A stretch of 64,000 nt of DNA, from assembly GCF_029946515.1 (NCBI RefSeq), contig NZ_JARZHH010000011.1:124001-188000 (forward strand). The letters run 5' to 3'. Made by a program: the position numbers and the translations under genes. Each line of letters begins with the position of its first letter. The first letter of the stretch is position 1. This document shows positions 39,031 to 47,308 of this stretch, one piece after another. The notes beneath the pieces are model-generated. The model did no database searches. It was not told the origin of the DNA and saw only the letters and a list, made by a program, of their open reading frames with translations. The stretch is from Polyangium sp. 6x1 (GTDB taxonomy: Bacteria; Myxococcota_A; Polyangia; Polyangiales; Polyangiaceae).

Positions 39031-41034
39031 ATGTCCCACCGCCTCATCGCCGGCAAATACGAGCTCGTGCGGCAGATCGGGCGTGGGGCCATGGGCCACA
39101 TCTGGGAGGCGCTCGATCTTCAGCTGCGCCGGCGCGTGGCCCTGAAGCTCATGTCCCCGGACCACGTGGCCTCGACCACCGCGCGAACCCGGTTCGACCG
39201 GGAAGCGAAGGCGATTGCCCAGCTCCGGAATCAGCACGTGGTGCAGATTTACGATTACGGCATTGACGAGGGTTCGCCGTACATCGTGATGGAGCTCCTC
39301 GAGGGCGAGGACTTCGAGAGCCGGCTCGAACGGATCGAGCGTATGCCGCTCGGCGCGCTCGTGCCAATCGTGACGCAGGCGGCGATCGGCCTCGCCGCCG
39401 CGCACGCGAAGGGCATCGTACACCGCGATTTCAAGCCCGCGAACGTGTTCATGGCGCGCGGCGAGGCCGACGAGACGGTCAAAATCCTCGACTTCGGCGT
39501 GGTGTCGATGCTGACGAGCGAGGAGGACGCGACGGAGGACGAGCTCCAGCTCACCTCGGCGGGCAGCATCGTGGGGACGCCGCTCTACATGAGCCCCGAG
39601 CAAATCCGCTGCGGCGCGGTGGATCTGCGCAGCGATCTGTGGTCGCTCGCGGTGCTCGCCTATCGGGCCCTGACGGGGCAGCACCCGTTCCCCGGGCAAT
39701 GGCTGGGGATGCTGATGGTGCGCATTTGCACCGATCCGTTCCCGCCGCCCTCGACGTACTTGAAAGAGCTATCGCCGGAGGTGGATCGCTTCTTCGAGCG
39801 GGCGCTTTCGAAGGACCCGGACAAGCGTTTCCGCTCGGCGCGGGAGTTCGCGAGCGCATTCGCGGCGCTCGCCGATCGCAACCAGCCGGGGACGGCGAAG
39901 ATCCTCGTCGTCGACGACGAGCCCGACGTCCCGCACCTCATCAAGCAGCGCTTTCGCCACCAGATCAGGAAAGACATTTATAGCTTCGTCTTCGCGACGA
40001 ACGGCGAAAACGCGCTCGAGGAGCTGCGCAAGCACGGCGACATCGACGTCGTCCTGACCGACATCAACATGCCGGGCATGGACGGGCTCACGTTCCTGTC
40101 GCGCGTGGGCGACGTGAACCCGCTCGTCCGGACGATCATCGTCTCGGCCTACGGCGACATGAGCAACATTCGCACCGCGATGAACCGCGGCGCGTTCGAT
40201 TTTCTCGTCAAACCGATCGATTTCAAGGACCTCGAGGTCACGATCGAGAAGACGCTGAAGCACGTGACGGAGCTCCGGACGAACGCCCGTTCGAGCGAGG
40301 AAAACAGCGTGCTGCGCATGTTCGTGAGCCCGAGCCTGGTCGACCGGCTGAGGTCGACGTCGACGTTCAACGCGATCGATACCTGGCAAGGCACCGTGGT
40401 GTTCATCGACGTCGCGGGCTTTCACGCGAGCTCCAAAGAGCAGGAGCCGAGCGAGCGCGTGCGCACGCTGAACGCGAATTTCGAGGTGATCGTGCCGGCC
40501 GTGACGAACCGCGGCGGCGTGGTCGACAAATTCCTCGGCGACGCGGTGATGGCGACGTTCCGCGGCGACCACCACGTGACGCGCGCGCTCGAGGCGAGCC
40601 TCGACGTGCGAATGCAGCTCCGCACGCTCGCATTGCGCGCCGGGCAGGATTCGCCGTTCGCGCTCGGCGTGTCGATCGGCGTGGCGACGGGGGATATGCT
40701 CTCGGGCGAGATCGGGTCGAAGGCGTTCGGCCGCCTCGATTACACGATCCTCGGCGAGGTGCCGCGCGCGGCGGCGATGCTCCAGGCCGCGGCCACGAAG
40801 AATCAGATCCTCATGAATCGAGGCGCGTTCGACGTCGCGCGCGAATCATTCGATTGCGTGCCCGTGCACCCGAATACGATCGAGCCGATCGAGGCGTTCG
40901 AGCTCGTGCGTCGCGCGGGCACCGATATCATCGGCGGCCGGGGCGGGCCGAATTCGATGGCCGAGACGATCGACCTCACGGGCGGCCCGTCAGGCGGGAA
41001 TGCGGCGACGGGCGGCGGGTCGCCGCTGATCTGA
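39031..41034 (+). CDS. Fusion of Ser/Thr kinase, receiver and class III cyclase-like domains
   Basis: This 667-residue cytosolic protein has three modules. Residues 10-275: Hanks-type kinase with GRGAMG, Lys39, HRDFKPAN (Asp133), DFG and SPE. Residues 290-410: receiver with VVDDEPD, phospho-acceptor Asp344 (LTDINMPGMDG) and VKPID. Residues 430-640: class III nucleotide cyclase-like, with metal Asp in FIDVAGF and KFLGDAVMATF. In the cyclase the usual VNxAxR segment reads VPRAAAML, so the transition-state Asn and Arg appear missing; it may be inactive or a nucleotide-binding regulator. The order links phosphorelay, Ser/Thr phosphorylation and cyclic nucleotide signalling. Confidence 0.9.
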   Translation: MSHRLIAGKYELVRQIGRGAMGHIWEALDLQLRRRVALKLMSPDHVASTTARTRFDREAKAIAQLRNQHVVQIYDYGIDEGSPYIVMELLEGEDFESRLERIERMPLGALVPIVTQAAIGLAAAHAKGIVHRDFKPANVFMARGEADETVKILDFGVVSMLTSEEDATEDELQLTSAGSIVGTPLYMSPEQIRCGAVDLRSDLWSLAVLAYRALTGQHPFPGQWLGMLMVRICTDPFPPPSTYLKELSPEVDRFFERALSKDPDKRFRSAREFASAFAALADRNQPGTAKILVVDDEPDVPHLIKQRFRHQIRKDIYSFVFATNGENALEELRKHGDIDVVLTDINMPGMDGLTFLSRVGDVNPLVRTIIVSAYGDMSNIRTAMNRGAFDFLVKPIDFKDLEVTIEKTLKHVTELRTNARSSEENSVLRMFVSPSLVDRLRSTSTFNAIDTWQGTVVFIDVAGFHASSKEQEPSERVRTLNANFEVIVPAVTNRGGVVDKFLGDAVMATFRGDHHVTRALEASLDVRMQLRTLALRAGQDSPFALGVSIGVATGDMLSGEIGSKAFGRLDYTILGEVPRAAAMLQAAATKNQILMNRGAFDVARESFDCVPVHPNTIEPIEAFELVRRAGTDIIGGRGGPNSMAETIDLTGGPSGGNAATGGGSPLI

Positions 41035-41053
41035 GCTTTCCCTCACCCCCGGG

Positions 41054-41078
41054 CCCCTCTCCGCGAGGCGGAGAGGGG
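41054..41078. terminator. Strong hairpin between convergent genes
   Basis: CCCCTCTCCGC (41054-41064), loop GAG, GCGGAGAGGGG (41068-41078): eleven perfect pairs between the stop of the kinase fusion and the stop of the DUF362 gene. There is no T-run on either strand. The neighbouring CCCTCACCCCCGGG resembles a short intergenic repeat scattered in many proteobacterial genomes. It probably acts as a bidirectional terminator or insulating hairpin. Confidence 0.55.
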
Positions 41079-41094
41079 AGAGGGAGGGCTCGGG

Positions 41095-42396
41095 TCAGGG
41101 ATGCTGGTTGCGCACCGCCTCGCGCTCCTGGCGCATCTTGCGGTGCTTGAGCTCGGGCGACTCGGCGACGGCCATGCCGATGAGGCGGAAGGCCTCGAGG
41201 AAGTGCTTGAGGCCGATCCGGATGAGCTCGGGGCTGACCTCGCCGACGTCGGGATACCCGAGGCCCTCGGCGTCGGGCTGCACCTTGCCCCAGTTCGCGA
41301 AGAGCCGGCCCCACTCGCTCGCGAGCACGCGCTGCACGTTCTTCTGCGCGTACATCGGGTACCAGAACGCGTCGTGGTACGCGACGGACGCGACGTAGGC
41401 CCACGGCGCGAGCCACGTCTTCAGCGACCACTCGACCGGCTTCTTCAGCGGGCCCCAGTAGATGCGGTGCTGGTTGCGCGAGGCGAACGTCATCTCCTTG
41501 AAGGGGCCCTGGAAGTCCCACTTGTCGTTCAAGGCGTCGACGTCGCCGACGATCTCGATGTCGCGCACGTCGCCGCAGCCGAGGCCGAGGTCGTGCGCGA
41601 GGCGGACGAACTTGAGGTCCTTCAGCGGGTCGAAGCCCATGAGCTTGCCCGCGACCGCGTCGATCGCGACCTGATCGGCCGACGCGAGGATCACGTTCTT
41701 CACGTGCGGGATCATGCAGCGCGGCCCCGGGCCGTCGCCGGCGAAGGTCCCGTCCATCACGGCGAAGACGCCGCGGTGGATCTTCTTCTGGATCATCAGG
41801 AGATCGACGAGCGTCTCGTGGATGACCGGGTGCGTCCAGTGGCGGTGCTCGTTCAAGAGGCCACCGAACGCGTTCTTCATCGCGCCCGTCGTCGTGGTGA
41901 AGATGTGCGTCTTCACCGTGGGCAGGTGGATGATGTTCTCGCCGATGAAGCGCTTCGGGATGCTGAAGCCCTTCGGGTAGACCTCGTTCAGGCAGAGGAA
42001 TTTCTTCGTCAGGTCACCGACGGCGTCACGCACGTCGATCCACTCCTCGCCCTCGTAGAGATGGACGTTGCGCAGGCCGTGGGCCTCGACGACGTCGATC
42101 TGCTTGTTCTCGCGCTCGCCGAGGTGCGCGTCGATCACCACCGTGCGGTTGTGGCAGGCGTGGATGAGGTCCTTCGCGTAGCCGTCGCGCTTCATCGCGC
42201 GGATGACGCCCTCGAGCTGCCAGGGCACGGTGGACGAACCCGGGAAGAAGAAATGCCAGGAGATGTTGACCTTGAGGGCCGTGTCCGCGTCCTTGGCGAC
42301 GACGTCCTGGTAGCCCGCCAGGTTCATCAAGCGGTGGTAGTCCTCGAGGACGGTCTGGGGAGACGTCCGGAGGATCGCGACTTTCGACTTGCTCAT
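41095..42396 (-). CDS. DUF362 domain protein
   Basis: This 433-residue protein has the DUF362 pattern: ALKVNISWHFFFPG near the N-terminus, HLPTVKTHIFTTTTGAMKNAFGG, LMIQKKIH, AVMDGTFAGDGPGPR and ASADQVAIDAVAGKLMGF. Some relatives carry ferredoxin domains; none is seen here. Members are of unclear enzymatic function. No neighbour suggests a pathway. The ATG at 42396 begins MSKSKVAILRTSP, usual for the family. A tRNA-Leu gene starts 115 bases away in the opposite direction. Confidence 0.85.
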   Translation of the reverse strand: MSKSKVAILRTSPQTVLEDYHRLMNLAGYQDVVAKDADTALKVNISWHFFFPGSSTVPWQLEGVIRAMKRDGYAKDLIHACHNRTVVIDAHLGERENKQIDVVEAHGLRNVHLYEGEEWIDVRDAVGDLTKKFLCLNEVYPKGFSIPKRFIGENIIHLPTVKTHIFTTTTGAMKNAFGGLLNEHRHWTHPVIHETLVDLLMIQKKIHRGVFAVMDGTFAGDGPGPRCMIPHVKNVILASADQVAIDAVAGKLMGFDPLKDLKFVRLAHDLGLGCGDVRDIEIVGDVDALNDKWDFQGPFKEMTFASRNQHRIYWGPLKKPVEWSLKTWLAPWAYVASVAYHDAFWYPMYAQKNVQRVLASEWGRLFANWGKVQPDAEGLGYPDVGEVSPELIRIGLKHFLEAFRLIGMAVAESPELKHRKMRQEREAVRNQHP

Positions 42397-42467
42397 CTAG
42401 ACCTCGGCGCTTTCGGGCGTGCATATAGCATGGGGGGCGCCGGTGGCCGCCGCTGCCGCCTCGGGCG

Positions 42468-42496
42468 TTGCAGATCGCCCCTGGGGTAGGTAGAGT
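42468..42496 (+). promoter_or_regulatory. Sigma70-type promoter of tRNA-Leu
   Basis: TTGCAG (42468-42473), a 17-base spacer, TAGAGT (42491-42496). The -35 matches four and the -10 four of six consensus bases with ideal spacing. Transcription would start near 42503, about nine bases before the tRNA 5' end. Confidence 0.5.
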
Positions 42497-42511
42497 CGGA
42501 GTTCAAGACGA

Positions 42512-42594
42512 GCCGAAGTGGCGGAATGGCAAACGCGGTGGATTCAAAATCCACTGTCCTCACGGGCTTGTGGGTTCGAGTCCCACCTTCGGTA
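42512..42594 (+). tRNA. tRNA-Leu (anticodon CAA)
   Basis: The acceptor GCCGAAG (42512-42518) pairs with CTTCGGT (42587-42593). The anticodon stem GTGGA/TCCAC encloses loop TTCAAAA, so the anticodon is CAA, which reads the Leu codon UUG. A class II long variable arm (TGTCCTCACGGGCT region) fits Leu. The T arm is GTGGG-TTCGAGT-CCCAC. CCA is not encoded. Total 83 bases, a normal length for tRNA-Leu. Confidence 0.93.
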
Positions 42595-42672
42595 CCGAGT
42601 TCGTCGCTCTGAAGAAGCAGGCTGGAGCGACGCGAAGAGGCCAGGTTGAAGCGGAGAAGAGGGCGTTCGGGG

Positions 42673-43326
42673 ATGGAGCCGCTCTTCGCGGTTCTCGCCC
42701 GCGAGCGTGGCGTCGCGCCGCCGTCGGACGCGTCGCGCTCGCCCGTCTCCGCGCGTGACTGGGAGGCCGCCGTGGGCTCGCGCATCGCGGCGCGCGCGCG
42801 GCCGGTCAAGCTCGAGCGAGGCGTGCTCCACGTGCGCGCGGCGAGCTCGACGTGGGCGCAGGAGCTCTCGATGCTGTGCGAGCCGATCCTCGCGCAGCTC
42901 AAGGCGCGCGGCGTCGCGGTCGAGTCGCTGCGCTTCCGCGTGGGCCCCGTGGACCCGCCCGAGCGCGCGAAGACACGGAACGACGTGCGCACCGCGCCTC
43001 CCGCGGTGAAGCTGCCCGAGGCGCTCGCCACGGAGATCGAGCACGTGGCCGACGAGGCGCTGCGCGATGCGATCCGGCGCGCGGCCGCGAAGAACCTCGG
43101 CTGGCAACGCATGCGCACGAGCCGCAAGCGGACCGCGGCGCCCGAGGCGCGCGTCGAGAACGACGAGCGCGGCGCGCGCGCGCAAGCGCAACAAGAAGAC
43201 GCGCCGGTTACGACGACGACGCGAGCCGCTCGAGGCCCTCGACCCGCTGCACCAGGAAGCGATCCGCAGGACCGAGCTGGGGCGCAATCTTCTGCAGCTC
43301 CGCGACGTACGCGCGGATCATCCTGA
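42673..43326 (+). CDS. DUF721/DciA-like protein
   Basis: From the ATG at 42673 the protein has 217 residues. Residues 20-95 match DUF721: DWEAAVGSRIAARARPVKLERGVLHVRAASSTWAQEL and ILAQLKARG, the domain of DciA, which loads the replicative helicase in bacteria lacking DnaC or DnaI. The C-terminal 90 residues are Arg/Ala-rich and look disordered, with some DciA-like tails. The last 119 bases overlap the 3' end of the convergent FHA gene, where codon use looks like the antisense of that gene, so the true protein may end earlier (see findings). Confidence 0.7.
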   Translation: MEPLFAVLARERGVAPPSDASRSPVSARDWEAAVGSRIAARARPVKLERGVLHVRAASSTWAQELSMLCEPILAQLKARGVAVESLRFRVGPVDPPERAKTRNDVRTAPPAVKLPEALATEIEHVADEALRDAIRRAAAKNLGWQRMRTSRKRTAAPEARVENDERGARAQAQQEDAPVTTTTRAARGPRPAAPGSDPQDRAGAQSSAAPRRTRGSS

Positions 43327-44077
43327 TGTCGTAGCCCTTCGCCTTGCGCACGATCGTGTAGAGCTCGTCGATCACGGAGCCGGGCAGCGGCGCGCTGATG
43401 GTCGTGTAGAGATCGAAGACGTAGTCGATCCACGAGCCCTTCGTCGTCGCCGCAGCGAGGCGCGCGGCGTAGAGCGCGGCGTACTCCGCGACGCCGCCCT
43501 TCGGGCGCTGGCCCGTCTTGGCGCGCTTCAAGATGCCCTGCAGGAGCGAGGCGAGGATGCGCTCGGCCTCGTCGGCGCGGCCCATCGCGAGCGCCTTGTC
43601 CGCGACGCCGCAGAGCAGGCGAACCGACTGGAAGCGTCGCGATGTCTCCGAGCGACCGCCGAGCCGGATGTCGACCTCGCCCTTCGAGTCGATCGCCGCG
43701 GCCTCGATGGAGGCATGGATCTCGGCGACCTGCATGCCGCCGATCGTCTGCATCGCGCGGCGATGCTCCTCGTCCGCGAGCGGGCTCGAGCGCGGCTCGT
43801 CGGTCTTGTAGATGATGATCTCCTGGTTGCCGATGCGGATCTTGTCGCCCGGCACGAGCTCGCGCGGGCCCTCGATGCGCACGCCGTTGACGAGCACGCC
43901 GTTGCGGCTGCCGAGGTCCTTCGCGACGACGCCGTTCGTGCCCACGACGAGCGCGGCGTGCTTGCGCGACACGAGCGGATCGTCGACCGCGAGCTGGCAC
44001 TCGGGCCCGCGCCCGACGACGAACTCCCCGAACGGGAGCTCGAGGTCATGCGCGAGGTAGCGGATCCTGAACGGCAT
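43208..44077 (-). CDS. FHA domain protein, paralogue 1
   Basis: This 289-residue protein has an N-terminal FHA domain: VVGRGPECQLAVDDPLVSRKHAAL, DLGSRNGVLVNG, with the conserved GR, SxxH and NG residues that bind phosphothreonine. The C-terminal 170 residues are helical (VADKALAMGRADEAERILASLLQ, GSWIDYVFDLY, LQKIAPQLGPADRF) and match the same region of the next gene, so this is a repeated two-domain protein. It probably reads Ser/Thr kinase signals, of which this window encodes two kinases. It follows its paralogue by nine bases. Confidence 0.87.
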   Translation of the reverse strand: MPFRIRYLAHDLELPFGEFVVGRGPECQLAVDDPLVSRKHAALVVGTNGVVAKDLGSRNGVLVNGVRIEGPRELVPGDKIRIGNQEIIIYKTDEPRSSPLADEEHRRAMQTIGGMQVAEIHASIEAAAIDSKGEVDIRLGGRSETSRRFQSVRLLCGVADKALAMGRADEAERILASLLQGILKRAKTGQRPKGGVAEYAALYAARLAAATTKGSWIDYVFDLYTTISAPLPGSVIDELYTIVRKAKGYDIRMIRAYVAELQKIAPQLGPADRFLVQRVEGLERLASSS

Positions 44078-44086
44078 GTCCGAACC

Positions 44087-45025
44087 TCACTTGAGCCCGC
44101 CGAGGCGCTCGAGGCCCTCGATTCGTTGCTGTACGAACCGTTCGCTCGGACCGAAGCTCGAGGATCGGCTCCGAAGCGACTCGGTGTACGCCCGCATCTT
44201 GCCCATGTCGAGCGTCTTGACCTTGCGCACCGCCGAGTAGAGCTCGTCGACGACCGTGCCCGGCACGAGCTGATCGATGCGCGTGTAGAGTTCGAAGATG
44301 TAGTCGATCCAGATGCCCCTGCCCGTCGCCGAGGCGAGCTTCGCCGCGTAGACGGCGGCCGTCGCCGCGAGGTCGAGCGGAGGTTCTTTCCCGTCGCGCG
44401 CCTTCTGCAGCACGTCGTTCAGCGAGCGCAGGAGGATGCGCTCGGCCTCCTCGGAGCGGCCCATCGCGAGCGCTTTGTCCGCGACGCTCCCGATGAGCGA
44501 GAGCGCGTTGACGTGCCGATCGGGGTGCGCGTTCGCGGCCGCGACGAGGTTCGCGCTGTTCACGCTCGGCGTCGGGGACGTGTTCTGCTGCTGCGACGCG
44601 ACGCCGGGCGTCGTGTAGTCGCTCCAGAAGTCCTCGCGCGTCTCGAAGCTCTCGTGGCCCGCCACGGTCGGCATGCGCGCCGAGCGCGCGGCGCTGCGCG
44701 GGTGGCCGAACGCGATCGACTCGGGCACGCTCGAGAAGCCCTCCTCGGGGATGTTCTCGAGCACCATCTCCTGACCGCCGATGGTGATGTGATCCCCGTG
44801 CGCGAGCTTCTGCTGCCCCTCGATCTTCGTGCCGTTCACGCTCACGCCGTTGCGGCTGCCGAGGTCCTCGATCGTCACGCTGTCGCCGCGCACCGTGAGC
44901 AGCGCGTGCCTGCGTGATACGAGCGGATCGTCGAGCGCGAGCTGGCAGTCGGCGCTGCGGCCGATCACGAACTGGCCCAGCGGCACTTCGAGCTCGTGCG
45001 ACAGATACCGCAGTCGGACCGCCAT
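44087..45025 (-). CDS. FHA domain protein, paralogue 2
   Basis: This 312-residue protein begins at the ATG at 45025 with MAVRLRYLSHELEVPLG. It has an FHA domain (VIGRSADCQLALDDPLVSRRHALL, DLGSRNGVSVNG), a linker of about 60 residues rich in Ser, Thr and Gln, then the helical domain shared with its neighbour (VADKALAMGRSEEAERILLRSL, GIWIDYIFELYTRID). The pair arose by tandem duplication. The helical domain is not known to me; TPR-like folding is possible. An upstream in-frame extension to 45235 is not conserved. Confidence 0.87.
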   Translation of the reverse strand: MAVRLRYLSHELEVPLGQFVIGRSADCQLALDDPLVSRRHALLTVRGDSVTIEDLGSRNGVSVNGTKIEGQQKLAHGDHITIGGQEMVLENIPEEGFSSVPESIAFGHPRSAARSARMPTVAGHESFETREDFWSDYTTPGVASQQQNTSPTPSVNSANLVAAANAHPDRHVNALSLIGSVADKALAMGRSEEAERILLRSLNDVLQKARDGKEPPLDLAATAAVYAAKLASATGRGIWIDYIFELYTRIDQLVPGTVVDELYSAVRKVKTLDMGKMRAYTESLRSRSSSFGPSERFVQQRIEGLERLGGLK

Positions 45026-45104
45026 GTTCGAGCCATACCAATGGCGTAGAACGCCGTCAAAGCGGCTCTTTTCGGTCCGGTTGTCCCACCCCCCGAAAAA
45101 CGGC

Positions 45105-45608
45105 TCAGCCCCGGCCCGGAGCTCCCTCGGACAGAACCCGCAAGAGGAAGAGGAGCAGCCGCGGATGCGAGAGGAGCCCGTAAATCGTGAGCTTTTCGTC
45201 GGCCATCGCACGCGCGACATCCCACAATGTCGCACTCCCCTCCGGCGTGCGCATGAACACCTTCGGGAGGCGCAGCCAGCGGGACAGGCCGACGTTCGCG
45301 AGGCGCCGGAGGACCGCTTCGTCGCCGCAGAGGGTCACCGAAGGGATGCCCACGGTGCCGTCGTGGATCGTCAATCGGCCGTGATCGAAGCGCATCGTGA
45401 GCGTCTGCGTCGTGTCCTGCGCCACGACGAGCACGGAGCCACGGAGCGCCCGAAAGTCCTGCGTTTTCCGAGCGGAGCTGCCGACGTTCTGCCGGATCCG
45501 GTCGGCGAGCAGGATCGCGAGGGTGTTTTCTTCCGTGCCTTCGGCGAGGTCGATGATCGGGTCCACGGTGCCGCTCGTCCCAGGCTCCGCGCCCGGTGAG
45601 AGGAGCAT
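45105..45608 (-). CDS. Hypothetical protein, SCP2-like fold possible
   Basis: This 167-residue protein shows alternating strands and a helix (TLTMRFDHGRLTIHDGTVGIPSVTLCGDEAVLRRLANVG) reminiscent of SCP2 sterol-transfer-like domains, with a hydrophobic C-terminus (LTIYGLLSHPRLLLFLLRVL). I cannot confirm the family. It lies between purD and the FHA pair on the same strand, 27 bases after purD. No signal peptide is visible. Confidence 0.6.
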   Translation of the reverse strand: MLLSPGAEPGTSGTVDPIIDLAEGTEENTLAILLADRIRQNVGSSARKTQDFRALRGSVLVVAQDTTQTLTMRFDHGRLTIHDGTVGIPSVTLCGDEAVLRRLANVGLSRWLRLPKVFMRTPEGSATLWDVARAMADEKLTIYGLLSHPRLLLFLLRVLSEGAPGRG

Positions 45609-45635
45609 GACGAAGGCGCGCCGCGCGGTCGAGCG

Positions 45636-46979
45636 CTACCGCGCGCCCACGATCGCCGAGGCGCCGATGTCGGTCCGGAAATGCGCGCCTGCGAAGGAGA
45701 TGCGCCGCGCCGCCTCGTAGGCGCGCTCCCGCGCGAGGGCGATCGAAGCCCCGACGGCCGTGACGGCGAGCACGCGCCCGCCCGCCGTGACGATCCCCTC
45801 GGCCGTCCTCTTCGTGCCCGCGTGATGCACGACCACGCCGGGCACCTCGGCCGCCTCGTCGAGCCCGCGGATCACGTCCCCTGCGCGCGGCGTGGCCGGA
45901 TACCCAGCCGCCGCGAGCACCACGACGACCGCGCTTCGCCCCGGCGCGACACGCACGGCCGTGGGATCGAGCTTGCCGCTCGCGACCGACGCGCACATCG
46001 CGCCGAGGTCGCCGTCGAGCAGCGCGACGAGCGCCTCGCACTCGGGATCGCCGAAGCGGACGTTGTGCTCGAGCAGCAAGGGATCCCCGGCGGGCGTGAT
46101 CATGAGCCCGGCGAAGAGCACGCCACGGAAGGGCCGGCCCTCGACGCGCATGCCGTCGATCGTCGGTCGCAAGATCTCTCGCTCGACCCGCGCGAGCAGA
46201 TCCGGCCCGACCTGCGGCGACGGCGCGAACACGCCCATGCCGCCGGTGTTCGGGCCCTGGTCGCCGTCGAAGACACGCTTGTGATCACGGGCGACGGGGA
46301 GCACGAGGAGCGAGGTGCCATCGGTGACCGCGAGGACGCTCGCTTCCTCACCAGCGAGGGCCTCTTCGATCACGACCACGCGCCCTGCGTCTCCGAAGCG
46401 ACGCTCGACGAGCATCGCGCGCGCCGCCTCGATCGCCTCCGCTTCGGTCTGCGCCACGACGACGCCCTTGCCCGCGCAGAGGCCGTCGGCCTTCACCACC
46501 ACGGGCGCGCCGCGCCGACGGATCTCCGCCTCGGCGGCGGCCATGTCCGTCACGATCTCGAAGTCCGCCGTCGGGATGCGGTGCCGCGCGGCGAACTGCT
46601 TCATGAACGCCTTCGACCCTTCGAGCCGCGCAGCTTCCGCGCTCGGCCCGAAGACCCGGATCCCCGCCGCTTCGAGCGCGTCCGAGACGCCGGCGCAGAG
46701 CGGCCCTTCGGGGCCCACGACGACGAGGTCGACCGCTTCGCGCTGCGCGAGCGCGACGACCTCCGCCGGGTCGAGCCGCGCGCCCTCGATGGAGCGGATC
46801 GGCGCGCAGCCCGCCCCGCCTTCGTCCACGGTGCCCGCGTTGCCCGGCGCGACGAGGATCTCGGCCGTCGTGCTCGACCTGGAAAGCGCCCTGGCCAGGG
46901 CATGCTCGCGCGCACCTGAGCCGAGCACGAGCACCCGCCGCCCCGACGACCGCTCCGATCCGGAAACCCGCTGATTCAC
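45636..46979 (-). CDS. purD: Phosphoribosylamine-glycine ligase PurD
   Basis: The GTG at 46979 gives 447 residues starting with an unconserved 15-residue lead, then VLVLGSGAREHALA. ATP-grasp motifs follow: SKAFMKQFAARHRIPTA, PVVVKADGLCAGKGVVVA, EEALAGEEASVLAVTDG, QGPNTGGMGVFAP, LEHNVRFGDPECEAL. PurD makes glycinamide ribonucleotide in de novo purine synthesis. It is on its own, without other pur genes. Length is slightly more than the usual 420-430. Confidence 0.94.
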   Translation of the reverse strand: MNQRVSGSERSSGRRVLVLGSGAREHALARALSRSSTTAEILVAPGNAGTVDEGGAGCAPIRSIEGARLDPAEVVALAQREAVDLVVVGPEGPLCAGVSDALEAAGIRVFGPSAEAARLEGSKAFMKQFAARHRIPTADFEIVTDMAAAEAEIRRRGAPVVVKADGLCAGKGVVVAQTEAEAIEAARAMLVERRFGDAGRVVVIEEALAGEEASVLAVTDGTSLLVLPVARDHKRVFDGDQGPNTGGMGVFAPSPQVGPDLLARVEREILRPTIDGMRVEGRPFRGVLFAGLMITPAGDPLLLEHNVRFGDPECEALVALLDGDLGAMCASVASGKLDPTAVRVAPGRSAVVVVLAAAGYPATPRAGDVIRGLDEAAEVPGVVVHHAGTKRTAEGIVTAGGRVLAVTAVGASIALARERAYEAARRISFAGAHFRTDIGASAIVGAR

Positions 46980-47098
46980 GGTGCGGCGGCTACCACGCGC
47001 CCCGACCTCACGCGAACGAAAAGTGATCCCGCGCGCCGAACGAGCGAGGACGTGAACACGCGTCCGGAACGCACCTCCATCTTTTTTCGGTCGAGCGC

Positions 47099-47128
47099 TC
47101 GACAGGCACGTCGCGATGAAGTACGACT
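47099..47128 (+). promoter_or_regulatory. Sigma70-type promoter upstream of the SRP RNA
   Basis: TCGACA (47099-47104, five of six of TTGACA), a 17-base spacer, TACGACT (47122-47128). It lies just upstream of the SRP RNA, with transcription from about 47135. The -10 match is weak, but position and spacing are right. Confidence 0.4.
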
Positions 47129-47155
47129 CTGCCCGTTCGGGACCCGTCCCGTTGT

Positions 47156-47234
<79 letters not shown>

Positions 47235-47308
47235 TTTTCCTTTTTGTCCCCTAGCCTAGCCGCGACGGGGGTTGCTCTCCCGACGCCTGGCCGTACGCTA
47301 CGGGCGTC

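Noticed and set aside
41041-41095. Hairpin region near 41054 as a small RNA gene
   Set aside because: Only one simple hairpin between two convergent stops, no promoter, so terminator or intergenic repeat is the simpler reading.
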